Assembly (NCBI GenBank): GCA_947086415.1
Contig: OX352293.1
Location: 15,545,448 to 15,609,447 of the forward strand
Source: Pammene aurita
Taxonomy: Eukaryota; Arthropoda; Insecta; Lepidoptera; Tortricidae
Direction: 5' to 3'
Length of the DNA: 64,000 nucleotides
Shown here: in pieces, positions 1-10,541 of the stretch
Layout of the letters: each line of letters starts with the position of its first letter
How positions within the stretch are numbered: the first letter of the stretch is position 1
Notes under the pieces: generated by a model
Told to the model about the DNA's origin: nothing
What the model saw: only the letters and a program-made list of their open reading frames with translations
Databases searched by the model: none
Position numbers and translations under genes: made by a program

Positions 1-183
1 ACATTTTTGCAAACTGTCAGCCATATTTAAACGTAGATTTGAGTTAACCAGTGCTCGATGGCTGGTTAAGGTTAACGTAACTTTCTGACTGCTAAAGTGC
101 ATGGTGCAACGGAAAAACGGACGTGACGTCTACTGTAACCATGATGAGTTCGTTAAGTGTGCGTGGTGCAACCCGCCCTTAGT
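1..183. repeat. Harbinger-like terminal arm, copy 1 of a direct repeat
   Basis: This segment recurs at 5951-6133 with only two mismatches that I can see. Its right end reads GGTGCAACCCGCCC followed by TTA. In reverse complement that is GGGCGGGTTGCACC, the style of terminus seen in PIF/Harbinger elements, which duplicate a 3-bp TWA target. The window starts exactly where the repeat is first visible, so its true left limit is unknown. The repeat itself is directly visible; the Harbinger assignment is inference. Confidence 0.8.
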
Positions 184-1115
184 TTATCATTTTTAAACCT
201 ACCGTAACAAGTGAAAATCACACATACACAACGATCAGTCCCATTGAGCCAATGATAAAAAATATATAAATGCCAATGAATAAAATTCTGAAAACGTTTT
301 AACACTTTTAACAAACTTTACAGCTACACCGTATTTATAAAGTTCAAATACCTACATAAATCTGTGTATTTCCTAATTAGCGAGTAATTATCATTTAAGA
401 TAAAAGCGTGTTTATTATCCTTAAGCACCGTGCATTTTGTGTTGGCAATAGATACTCTTCATTATATTCATTACTTTTTAATTTCCATCAACTCATTACA
501 GCAAAATAAGTCATTAAAATTTGCTAACGATACATATTTTAGTTAATTTAAGTAGCTCCAAATAATGAGTTATTTACAGTGCAGCGATTGATATGACAGG
601 CCGTCATGGCAAGCAAATATCACCGAAACGCATTGACAGGCGGAGTGGGTAAACACATCCAACTAGCGAGCTCGTTGGGCGATCGACAGAGATTGATTGG
701 TGAACACTACATATTGGTGTAAAGTTATCCTAAGGCTTACACGTTTATCCACTCTTGGTAAATATTCCATTAGTCAGGGTGCCAGCTAGTATGTGTTTAC
801 TTGTCAAATATAAATTAATGTCTGCCTTCTCTGCCTCAGTACGTCTAAGGATCCATTGGAAAACTCATTCCATTGTTTGATCGTAATCTGCCGCAATGAG
901 TTCCATATTGAAACTGATTCCAATAAAACTTCTTCTATACCTGGTGCGGCCGTAATTTTCCTATTTTAAAACATGTATATACGATTGATAAAAACTCTAC
1001 TTTTACGAGACTTCAATTGAAAAACTTCACTTAGTTTTACGAAACGGTTAGCTTAAAGAATATCGTATCTCCGTACCTATCATCTGTAACGACGGACTTG
1101 TACTTAGATTACTTA
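184..1115. other. Unannotated AT-rich stretch
   Basis: I see no long reading frame, repeat or RNA gene here. It is the interval between the right end of the first repeat arm and a left-type GGGTGGGTTGCACCA terminus. Confidence 0.5.
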
Positions 1116-1209
1116 GGGTGGGTTGCACCAAACCGCCTGTAAAAGTAAGCCAAATGTTACGCTAATCGGAGCTACTTAACGATTGCTAAGATAAATGGGT
1201 TGCACCAAG

Positions 1210-3299
1210 TGCAAAATAACAGAACGTAAGAGTTAAGCGGGATGCCACTGTCTAAACGCATTTCTACTCACATTTTTATGGTAGAATATTTATTCAATAT
1301 GGCAACACAACCATAAATGCCAAACTAAACTTGTCAAAATCGTCACACGAAGAAAAAAATCTAAAGAAAGGAGCGCGAACTAAACTTAACTTTGCACTCT
1401 GCAGCTTGAAAATCAAGAATATACAAACATTTAGCCATTCCTGAACATGTTTATTACTCAATCAAAAAGTGGGCTATCCATTGCGCCTTACGAGGAAATT
1501 TTTTTAAAGGATAATGCAACTTGTGTTGAGAGTGGAGTTTAAAGCGAAAGCCAGAATAGTCGGCTGGTGTATTGTGCATTATATTATAGTGAGTAAATCA
1601 TCCTGCTAGTTACTACCTGCTACTACTTACAGAACCCTAAACAAGTAAAGCCGTTGCTGGAAGCACCAAATGGCGAGAAGGAGCCCAATCGCAAAACAAA
1701 GGCATCACTAGTTTTAACTCTTGAAAATTCGTAAAAATAGGGTACTGAATGCCTCCAACCTGGTTGATTATGGCTGGCACTGTAACCAACGTCCTAAATA
1801 TTGAACTTATACATGTACTTACTTATTAAATGAGTGTTCTAAAGCATCTTTGTTAACAAATGATGAGTAGCACATATGTTACACTAATGAATAATAATAC
1901 ACAATGTTTTTTATTTCAGGTTTGAATTTACCTTTGGTATTGAAGACAAGATGAAATCGAGGCTTGTTATGCTACTCAGTGCTGAACTCCAGGATGTTTG
2001 AAAGTAAAAATGCAGTGATTTCAAGAAATTGGTAGAATCTCAATGTAAAAATAAAGTATAATTATATTAACCTAATCAATCAGTATTTCAATTTTGATAA
2101 TAAAATACATAATTATATTTATTTAGTTACCTTATTTTTGTTTTATTTATTATTCAAACACTGGCATAGGTTTCCTTTGTAGATGGAAGCAAGATCCTCC
2201 CCCCTCCAAACATATTTCTACTGCAAATATTATTCACCAGTTTTCTAGCACTTGGCATAAATAATCAATGAAACTTGACACTTGAAGTATTTTAAGTCAG
2301 GTCAATCAGTTCTTGGATAGTGTGAAGCGGACCCTTGGCCAAAGTGAGCCAGCTTATTGATCGGACAAAAAACTTCATATACTGAACCACAGATCTTTGA
2401 TAATGGTTATTAACAATACTCTACTCTTGATACATGTTACAAATATTATTCAGGTAAAAGTGACCATAAAACATTAGTGTGGCTAGGATTCCAAAAATGT
2501 TTTCTTATCACTTGTATCTTAATAATCATAATCATTTATTTCTTTGTAATGATATATGTTTACAAGTCATACAACAGCCATGTAGGTAGGTACCTAGTTA
2601 CTATTATGTTTTATTTGTAAATAGGTACCTATGCTGGTTGGGAAAGATATATGATAAAGAGAGACCTTTATTATTTATTACTAATAAATTCATAGTAAAA
2701 TCATAACATAACACATATTTTATAATTGATTTTGAGCACTGATGATAGGACTAGGACTAATCAAAAATGCATGTATACATACATCATCTTAGGAAGCTTT
2801 TTCCCTTATAGAAATGTAAGTATGAAAATATATCTACTTTTTATACTTACAAAATGAAATGCATGTACTTATTTTGCGTACAGTCACCGGCAATAGTATC
2901 TTCCTATATGAACTGTACAGTGAGTACAATTTGGATTAAAAAAAGCATGTTCATAATAATGTCCGATTTAAAATATACTAATGGGGAAGGTATCTGTCAA
3001 AAGTCAGGAGGTGCCAGCATAAGTAGGCACCTACCACTAGTTTTGTTGAATGAGATTTGGCTTAAAGGGCTAAAATTAATGCCAGTAAATTCCAAATAAA
3101 ACAAGAATTTGACACTATTGGTAGGACTGAGACTACAACCTATGCCGGCACCATCTGTAAACACTTGATTGGCCATAATCCTGATTGCAGCGACGAGCAG
3201 CAAATGGTAGGTAACAATTGCCATAGAAGAGCGACACACATGAAGTCAAATTAGTTAAACCATGCTATTACCAAATTGTCAGTAGATAGTTTATTTATT
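1210..3299. other. Unannotated stretch left of the Tc1 insertion
   Basis: AT-rich sequence with only short overlapping reading frames (about 2854-3239) that match no family I know and have no coding context. There is another GGGTTGCACCA motif at about 1198. I see no gene. Confidence 0.5.
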
Positions 3300-3301
3300 T
3301 A

Positions 3302-4935
3302 CACTCGCGATCAAAAAAATCGACTCAAGCAACATTTTTTACTTTTGGTCGTATTTCCGGAAAGCGGGAAATATTTTAATAAAACTTTGAATGCAATTTT
3401 ATTACGAATTTATTCAGCTACAAAAAACAGTAAAAGACATCGATCTCAGTTGCGTAGTTTTTAGGTTATCGCAGTTTTTGTACAAAATGGCATTTTACAT
3501 GGTTATGATATGCACGAGTTGTGCCCTCTGGAGACCAATAAAAACCGGTGTAACCGGTTATTTCTTATCATTCGCTTATCAGAAGTTGACCAGTGCACAT
3601 CTCCTCGCAATCTTACACCGGAATCACCTTCGAAAAATGGATACCACCGAAGCTGAAGCCACCGAAGTCGTCACCTTGGTGAATCGAGGATTCTCGCAGC
3701 GTTCTGTTGCTGAGCAGCTGAATTTAAGCCAGTCTGCTGTCTCCAGAGTTTATTGTCGGTTTTGTCGGTTTGGAACCTTGAAACGGAAACAAGGATCTGG
3801 CCGTCAGCGGTGCACATCGGAGAGGGATGACCGCTTCATCGCCACCTCCAGTCTTCGTAATCGCCACCGTACCGCTGTTGCCATCCAGCAAGACCTGATG
3901 CGGAACCGGGTTGTGCCTGTTAGCACCTCAACAGTTCGGCGGAGACTCAAGGAAGCCAACCTTACCCCAAGAAGACCTGCTACTGGGCCCAAACTGACTC
4001 AGAGGCATCGGGACGCTCGGAAGGAATTCGTGGCGACCTACGAAAATTGGACCTACGACCAATGGAGCCGCGTACTCTTCAGCGACGAGTGCAGAGTGTG
4101 TCTCCATGGCAGCGACAGAAGAGGACGGGTGTACCGAAGACCTGGAGAGAGGTTCGCCCAGTGTTGCTTCGCTGAAACAGTCGCCTACGGTGGAGGTTCC
4201 GTCATGATGTGGGCGGGGATTTCCATGGAGGGGCGGACCGAGCTGGTTTTTGTTGATGGCGGGGGTCGAGGCGGTGGTTTGAATGCAGACAGGTACATCA
4301 CCGACATCCTGCAAGACCATGTCGTCCCCTACGCCGGGTTCTTTGACGAGGGGTTCCATTTCATGCAAGACAACGCTCCTTGTCATACCGCCCGCGTCAC
4401 AAAGGAGTACCTTGACGCAGTTGGCATCCCGACTCTGAAGTGGCCACCTCTGAGTCCTGATTTAAATCCTATCGAGCACTTATGGGATTACCTGAAACGC
4501 AAGGTTCGAGCTCGCAATCCTGCTCCGGAGACAATTTTGGCCCTGAAAGAAGCTTTGGTCGAAGAGTGGGAAGCATGCCCCCAGGATACCATCAGGAAGC
4601 TGATAAGGTCAATGAAGAGACGCATGGCATGTGTGAAAAAGGTTTTTGGTGGTAACACCAGGTATTAAAGATAAAAATAAATTGTTATTCGTTCATGAAA
4701 ATGTTTTTTCTTTCGTTGTTAAGGTCATTTTTGCACCCAAATTTTACACCTCCTTGGTATGCTAGCTTGTTTTTCATGAACTGAAATTTTTCGCCTGAAA
4801 AACATGCTCGTATTGAAAGCTGACACTGTTAGCTCTAAAATGGTACCGTTGCTTTTTTGATCTCATGATTGGTTCCTGAGATATTAAACGATGAAATTAA
4901 AAATTAGTTTGAGTCGATTTTTTTGATCGCGAGTG
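3302..4935 (+). mobile_element. Tc1-type DNA transposon, apparently complete
   Basis: The element is 1,634 bp and flanked by TA on both sides (3300-3301 and 4936-4937), the target duplicated by Tc1/mariner elements. Terminal inverted repeats of 27 bp at 3302-3328 and 4909-4935 are perfect complements, beginning CACTCGCGATCAAAAAAATC. The single transposase gene (3637-4668) is uninterrupted. Intact gene plus identical ends point to recent arrival and possible activity; activity itself is inference. It sits inside older Harbinger-like sequence. Confidence 0.94.
3637..4668 (+). CDS. Tc1 family DD34E transposase
   Basis: This 343-residue protein would excise and insert the surrounding transposon by cut-and-paste, binding the terminal repeats in the nucleus. 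The N-terminal ~110 residues form the paired, bipartite helix-turn-helix region (GFSQRSVAEQLNLSQSAVSR, then a second helical segment ending in STVRRRLKEANL). A basic GRQR-type linker lies between them. The catalytic core has the first Asp in LFSDECRV, the second in MQDNAPCHTA and the Glu in SPDLNPIEHLWD. The second Asp and the Glu are separated by 34 residues, the DD34E spacing of Tc1 rather than mariner DD34D. The frame is open upstream to 3391, but I chose the ATG at 3637 because the family's usual ~340 residues and its DNA-binding domain begin there. AATAAA-like sequence follows the stop. No frameshift or stop is visible, so it may be functional. Confidence 0.9.
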   Translation: MDTTEAEATEVVTLVNRGFSQRSVAEQLNLSQSAVSRVYCRFCRFGTLKRKQGSGRQRCTSERDDRFIATSSLRNRHRTAVAIQQDLMRNRVVPVSTSTVRRRLKEANLTPRRPATGPKLTQRHRDARKEFVATYENWTYDQWSRVLFSDECRVCLHGSDRRGRVYRRPGERFAQCCFAETVAYGGGSVMMWAGISMEGRTELVFVDGGGRGGGLNADRYITDILQDHVVPYAGFFDEGFHFMQDNAPCHTARVTKEYLDAVGIPTLKWPPLSPDLNPIEHLWDYLKRKVRARNPAPETILALKEALVEEWEACPQDTIRKLIRSMKRRMACVKKVFGGNTRY

Positions 4936-4937
4936 TA

Positions 4938-5295
4938 TATGGGTTTAATGTTTCAATAGATCTGTAAAATCTTTGTGTTTATTTCACAAATTAAACTGAA
5001 ATACAGTGTAAGCTCTTTATCAATACTCAAGGGACCGGACATTTTGTGACATTATCACAAGTTGTCATTAAATAGAGGCCTACTGTGCTTGTTTTAAGGC
5101 AAATAATGAAATCAAATAAAAAACAAGAATTATATGAATTACTATAATGAATTTTCATACACATTTGAATTTGTGGATACCTAACCATTGTTGAACTATT
5201 TTTTTATTGTCCCACAACACATGACACTCTTATTTACTTGATTGTAAATTCCGCATCACACTTTATTTACATGTACTGTTCTGAACATTGTTTAG
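4938..5295. other. Unannotated stretch
   Basis: AT-rich sequence with no reading frame of note. On the minus strand an AATAAA (5262-5267) lies just beyond the stop of the decayed frame described next and could be its old polyadenylation signal. Confidence 0.4.
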
Positions 5296-5690
5296 TTAGG
5301 TGTCGAGGCTCGATTTCTGTAGGACATTGGCGATAAATGTTTGGTCGTATAACTTCATGCCCTTATTAAAAGCATTAAAGAAACCTCTCTGATCATCTGG
5401 CATCTTTTGAATCGTATGACTTGCTCCCATCAAGTCCCGTTCGTGGCCTGTTCTACCGTGTCATAAAACTTGTTTTTCTTCTTGACCTGGTCATTCCACC
5501 GCGTCGGAGGTTTACGTTCCCTTTTGTCTTCTACCTTGCAGTATTCAAGTCAACCGTTGTTTCCAAAGGTTTGTCTTCATTGACAAAAACAGAGTGGTTT
5601 TTTAATGGTTGTCATGATTCTGGTCCTGCTCATTCTACGGCTGTCGGCTTTCATGACAATGACTGTAGGTTCTGGTATGTTTGTGATACA
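5296..5690 (-). pseudogene. Decayed coding remnant, unidentified protein
   Basis: On the minus strand three reading frames, used in turn, give protein-like sequence. First comes NEDKPLETTVDLNTAR, ended by an in-frame stop. Next is KPPTRWNDQVKKKNKFYDTV. A third frame then runs through DLMGASHTIQKMPDDQRG and FFNAFNKGMKLYDQTF to a stop at 5296-5298. Frame changes and stops mark a broken gene. I do not recognise the family. It sits inside the candidate Harbinger-like element, whose relatives often carry a second, MADF/Myb-like gene, so it may be the remains of such an accessory protein. A retroposed cellular gene is equally possible. Confidence 0.35.
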
Positions 5691-5950
5691 TAACAGAAGT
5701 CTGTACTATTTCAACCTGAAGTCACTCGGCACTCGATTTTAACTAAATAACGCACTTTTTACAAAGAATTTTATGTACTTATTATTTAATACCGTTATCT
5801 GATCTGAAAATTGTGAATAAAACCAAACGTCAATCGTATACGCCTTTTTACGTTTAGATACTCGTTTATTACTGCAAACAATATTTTAATATTTTTCATC
5901 AAATATCACTGTCTTTTTGTCTAATAATGCATTTATCCTTGAAATACGAG

Positions 5951-6133
5951 ACATTTTTGCAAACTGTCAGCCATATTTAAACGTAGATTTGAGTTAACCA
6001 GTGCTCGACGGCTGGTTAAGGTTAACGTAACTTTCTGACTGCTAAAGTGCATGGTGCAACGGAAAAACGGACTTGACGTCTACTGTAACCATGATGAGTT
6101 CGTTAAGTGTGCGTGGTGCAACCCGCCCTTAGT
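5951..6133. repeat. Harbinger-like terminal arm, copy 2 of a direct repeat
   Basis: Nearly identical to 1-183 (two substitutions seen, near relative positions 58 and 123). The similarity starts after AAATACGAG at 5950 and stops just past the TTA at 6129-6131. This 3-bp duplication next to a GGTGCAACCCGCCC end supports a Harbinger-like right terminus. Confidence 0.85.
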
Positions 6134-6589
6134 CTACTAACCTACTATGAATAAAATAGCGGTGTATTTTATTTATTTATTTAGAAATACTTCCATTCTA
6201 CAGCTCCTGAGCTTTTCTTGGCACAGTATTTTAGTCAAAGGTTTCAAAAAGTCATTGTCTTTACTACTCGTATAGTTACATTTCTTACTAGACACTAGAC
6301 AAGGTACGTATATATCATATGTTTTTCTTAGCAATGACTTGAATAATGTAGACTAGAATGTACAATTTTACAACCCACGTTTTGTTTCCTGGTAATATTG
6401 GAACGCGGAATGTCTTCAATGAGCTCGGATTGAAACTCGACAGAGACTTGACTGTCCTAAGGAGTGGCATTTAGATTATAAATTGATTGATGATTTGATC
6501 TGATAACGATATGATCGATATAAGTCTGATTCCATAGTAAAAGTAAAAAAAAAAACTATATTTGGCCTGCTTCATCATCATTATCATAT
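6134..6589. other. Unannotated stretch
   Basis: No supported feature; a short ATTT run at about 6170 is the only simple repeat. Confidence 0.5.
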
Positions 6590-6975
6590 CAGCCGAAAAA
6601 TGTACACTGCTGAACATAGGCCTCCGCCAAAGAGTGCCACAATAGTGCCGCCTGCGCCACCCGCATCCAGTAGACTCCCGCGACCTTGTAGACTCTCCCA
6701 CAAGTCATCAGTCCACCTTGTGGGGGGTCTACTCATGCTGCGCCTTCCGGTTCGTGGTCGCCACTCAAGAACCTTTCCGCCACAACGGCCATCGGTTCTA
6801 CGTACAATGTGCCCCGCCCACTGCCACTTCAGTTTAGCGATTCAGAGGGCTATATCGGTTACTTTGTTCTGCTGCGGATGGCCTCATTTCTGATGCGATC
6901 ACGCAGAGACTCCCAGCATAGCCCTCTCCATTGCCCTTTGGGTGACTTTGAGCCTTCTTATGAGGCCCATAGGCT
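6590..6975 (-). mobile_element. RTE-type LINE, 3' end fragment
   Basis: Read on the minus strand, the fragment encodes the C-terminal tail typical of lepidopteran RTE-like reverse transcriptases. A VTQRAMERAMLGV segment is followed, after stops, by LKWQWAGHIVRRTDGR, VLEWRPRTGRRS and a PPTRWTDDL-type motif. It ends in a TGATGA-like tail on the left (6578-6592). The same tail occurs at 40428-40737 (opposite strand) and a related one at 52092-52300. In-frame stops show it is inactive, and the rest of the element is missing. Confidence 0.75.
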
Positions 6976-7559
6976 TAACACGTGTAAATAGATAATTTTA
7001 GAGGCATTATATTAAGTGCCATGAAAGTACACTGCAGCACTTAAATACAAATATAACAGCCAATACCTGGGTAAGTTACTTTAAAATAATTTTAAAATTT
7101 ACCATAGTAAGATACAATTTTGTAATATTTGTATTAATGGGACTCTGTAAAAAATTAAATTTTATTGTGTTTAAATGAGAAATAAACAAATTTAATATTT
7201 AAACATCGGACGTAAAAGGTCCCCAATGTCAGAGAAAATACTAAGATTTGGAGGTGTGAGGTTCCCCGAATGGCAAAATGCAATCTACATAGGTACTTAT
7301 GTTTTTTAAGGAGACTAACGCTACAGGATGCATTTACTTGTAATGTATCCAATAAGACGATAAGTAATATCATGTCATATATCAATATCAAATCAAAATT
7401 ATGTTTATAAAATTGTGATGCCGCTCCAGTTCATTCAACTGGCGAGTGGGCTTGTGCACCTACGTTACAATTAACGAATGTCCGCATTGGGTCCGTTACT
7501 ACTCGTACTACGCGGTACTGAACAAGACACGTTTACTGATAACTGGTTTTTCTTATTCC

Positions 7560-7642
7560 ACGACGGTGGCAAACCGCCCGATGGTAAGGAGTTACCGTAG
7601 CCTATGGACGCCTGTAACTCCAGAGGATTTATATCCTTTAAG
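7560..7642 (+). repeat. Short interspersed repeat (GATGGTAAG...TTACCGTAGCC)
   Basis: Contains the blocks CGACGGTGGCAAAC, CCCGATGGTAAGGAGTTACC and GTAGCCTATGGACGCCTG. Related copies lie at 26628-26735 and, shortened, at 31628-31664. This is a common lepidopteran repeat that I cannot assign to a class. Confidence 0.6.
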
Positions 7643-7796
7643 AACATATACATTCCATTTTTGAAGAACCTCATACTGTAGCCCTCTGGAAAAACCTCCG
7701 CAAGGAGTTCATTTTACAGCCAGAGCGTTCGCTAGAGGAAATTCCTCTTCAACCGCACAGTGCGCGATCCTTTAGGCTCCAGATAACGTGCAAAAA

Positions 7797-7905
7797 CCAG
7801 TCAAAACTTGTACCAAATTACTTTCCCCACATGTGGATAAAATGCGTTTTTCCTATCTGCTTTCAAGGGATAAAGAACGCCTTTCCGAGGTGGGGTCGTG
7901 AAAAA
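7797..7905. repeat. Direct repeat pair member (with 12118-12228)
   Basis: The blocks CAAATTACTTTCC, CACATGTGGATAAAATG and GGGATAAAGAACGCCTTTCC recur in the same order and orientation at 12118-12228, with mismatches and small gaps. The origin is unknown; it is probably the tail of a dispersed element. Confidence 0.65.
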
Positions 7906-9249
7906 GTATTTACATACATATTCTGTAAAGGGTCAAATCGGTCAAGAAATCTTTCTGTAGGTAACTCACACTAAAGTGTACTGACGAAACGAGATAATTT
8001 TTGCATTATTAAGAATAATAATATTAGGTACTTACTTGACAATCACTTTGAGAATCTTATTACGAATAAAAGTTATGGCCTGAATGCTTTATGGGATATT
8101 ATCATCCTCATTTTCATATCCCATTGTTATCTCACAATAAGTCGTTAGCTTCATAACTTCTCTTTCTTACATCATTACATTCATAACAAACAAAAACATA
8201 TCGGGTAGCTTGAAAGCTATTTTATTCAGTCGCTAAATGCCTCGGCCTTGACCTCCGTGCCGCAGTACGGTCGGAAAAAAACTTTATCGCTGTAGTTTTA
8301 ACGACAGAAACAGATCTTTAAATAGAGATCTTGTTAACTTCCATAATATTGCTTTGCTATTCCGCAGTATAATAACGTGCTAGTTGATTAGTGACAACCC
8401 GCTATACTTATTTGCGTATTTTTGCATGCATTAATGTTGCCACCCCGCCCGCCGCAAAAATAAAGATCTTGTTCTGTATCGTAACCATATTAACACTCTG
8501 TTTTCAACGATGTTTTTTTTTTCCAGAAATTAGAGTCCAATAAGATACAGGAAAACAAAATCTTTGCGTTTTTAAAACATACGGATACTAAAGACGAATC
8601 TCTGGTTGTGTTGTGTATATTGTATTTGCCAAAAACCTCCCTTCTAACTTTTGGGACCAAAACAATCAGATTAGAACCTAAATGTCATCAGACCCATTAT
8701 TCATTCATCGGGTTACGGTACGGTAATAAAAAAAGGTTTCTTTAACCCATGCTATTTACATCGACTGGAAAATGTGTATTGTTTTCCTATGATATGCGTG
8801 TATTATTGATATGACCACAAAAGGAAACCAGACGCAGGTTTTGAAGTTTTAAATCAATATCGCAATAAATATTTAGTTAACTGTTAATTAACACCGAGTA
8901 CCCAATTAATTTTTGGTTTTTTTTCGAGCCAGTGGTATATGTATATGTACAATGTCGTTAAAATTTAATAAACCATATGAATGTATGTTTATTAGGGTCT
9001 ATACTAACTACCCTTAGAGTATGTGGTTATATCAACAATACATCCTGTATATCAACGTTATTGCTGACTACAAGGCGGGAAGGGTAGGGTTTGACGATTT
9101 GATAGAAGTGAACCGCTAAAACATTATGAAGCCGTGTTCGCTGCTAAAGCCAGCAAATTATCATTTCACTGGAATTTGAGCGGCTTCCATTTGAGAACAG
9201 TTTTATACATATAAGCTAGACCTATTGGTTAGACATTTAGTAGGTATAA
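7906..9249. other. Unannotated stretch
   Basis: No long reading frame, RNA gene or repeat boundary found. The sequence is AT-rich throughout. Confidence 0.45.
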
Positions 9250-9256
9250 ATAATAA

Positions 9257-9295
<39 letters not shown>

Positions 9296-9545
9296 ATATT
9301 ATGGGACAATCTTACACAAATCAACCTAGTCCCACAGTAAGCTCAATAAGGCTTGTGTTGTGGGTACTAGGCGACGATATATATAATAGATATATACATA
9401 TAAATACTTAAATATATAGAAAACATCCATAACTCAGGAACAAATATCCGTGATAAACACACAAATAAATGCCCTGACCAGGATTCGAACCCGGGACCTC
9501 CTGCTTCGTAGGCAGGGTCACTACCGACTAGGCTAGGAGGCCGTT
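9250..9545 (-). mobile_element. tRNA-derived SINE
   Basis: On the minus strand the right end supplies a tRNA-like head with an A-box-like TAGTCGGTAGTG and a B box GGTTCGAATCC. A body with ATCACGGATATTTG and GTCCCACAGTAAGC blocks follows, then a long ATTT (AAAT on +) tail at 9250-9298. A second copy lies at 36756-37012 on the plus strand. It would be transcribed by RNA polymerase III and mobilised by a LINE. No target duplication is visible. Confidence 0.8.
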
Positions 9546-10360
9546 AAACTAAACCATTCGTAGTTACTTTGTGTCACACATTTGTTTTTGTTGTTTGTTT
9601 AAATACTTTAAATATATTTTGTGTTTATTTAATTGAAAATAAATATTACTTACAACAAATAGTAGTACCAAATTATTTTTGCATTTTAATTTTCCTTATG
9701 GCTAAGTTGAACTCCGATCTAGTTTAACTAAAATCAGTTGGTTATATACTTCGTCCCAATGTAAAGTTTAACAAGCCGTCAATCAAAACCGTTCAACTGC
9801 TTCTGAGTTCAATGCTCGTCACTGTACATCGCACATCGCGGGTTATATCGATCATTAAAGCTCGTTGGCACTGATACTTACCATGGTTCGAAGATATATT
9901 GAGCAATCCTGTAATCAAACCTGGAATGAAGCCAAAGCAGTCATGTTTGTAGTAAGTGCAAAACACACAATAAAACACAGAAATAAGTTGCCTCAAAGAA
10001 ACAAAGGCTCTCTGAACATGTGGACTAAGAGCTAAAACAGCTAAGTAATTCTGTCGCATACCTAGCACTCGCCTTAAGCGGTATCTGAATTGGTATCCCG
10101 TATCCGCTATGCATAATCAGAGATCAGCCTTATACTGGGCCATCCTATTTAGCAATAAGAATAACTCTTGGTGCTGAATAAAATATGCACACAGCTACTA
10201 AAAACCCTTTGTGCGCCAAACGAAACATAAGAGAAGCTTCTTAAGTGTGTGGGAATTGGACATTGGATATTTTCAGCACGTACCTAATTGTCATTCCCAG
10301 AATAGTTAAATATCACGATTTGTATCGAATCAAATTCAATTGGCATTATTGGCAATGATT
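9546..10360. other. Unannotated stretch
   Basis: Contains only short, unsupported reading frames (for example 9793-10068 on the minus strand, no recognisable motif). Confidence 0.4.
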
Positions 10361-10541
10361 AAGGCTGCGTTTCCACAATAGATAAGCAAGGATGCATTGC
10401 GAGGAATGTGTTTATTAAGAACCAATCCTAGAGCTGCGGTGTGCGAGGATAGGTAAATGGAGAGATGCTATTGGTTCTTAACAAACATATTCCTCGCACT
10501 CCCAACGCATCTTCGCTCATCTCTGGTGTAAACGCATCCTA
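10361..10541. mobile_element. Fold-back MITE
   Basis: The left arm starting AGGCTGCGTTTCCAC and running through GCGAGGAATGTGTTTATTAA to AAGAACCAAT is the imperfect reverse complement of the right arm (10464-10541), which ends AACGCATCCT. Arms of about 65-75 bp surround a loop of about 40 bp. There is no coding capacity. The DNA-transposon superfamily cannot be fixed because no clear target duplication is visible. Confidence 0.75.

Larger units (their letters stand above)
1116..6128. mobile_element. Candidate 5-kb Harbinger-like element (decayed)
   Basis: The left edge reads TTA then GGGTGGGTTGCACCA at 1113-1130. The right edge reads TGGTGCAACCCGCCC then TTA at 6114-6131. These are short inverted repeats of about 15 bp with one mismatch, bracketed by TTA on both sides, as in PIF/Harbinger transposons. 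Inside lie a later Tc1 insertion (3302-4935) and a decayed minus-strand coding remnant (5296-5690). No recognisable DDE transposase of the Harbinger type survives. The alternative is two unrelated short MITE ends of the same family that happen to face each other. The ends are seen; the pairing is inference. Confidence 0.35.

Noticed and set aside
3928..4386. 152-codon minus-strand frame
   Set aside because: It is antisense to the Tc1 transposase and only reflects its codon pattern.
9250..9300. CRISPR-like or telomere-like array in the AAAT run
   Set aside because: It is the simple tail of a SINE; no spacers, and this is a eukaryotic sequence.
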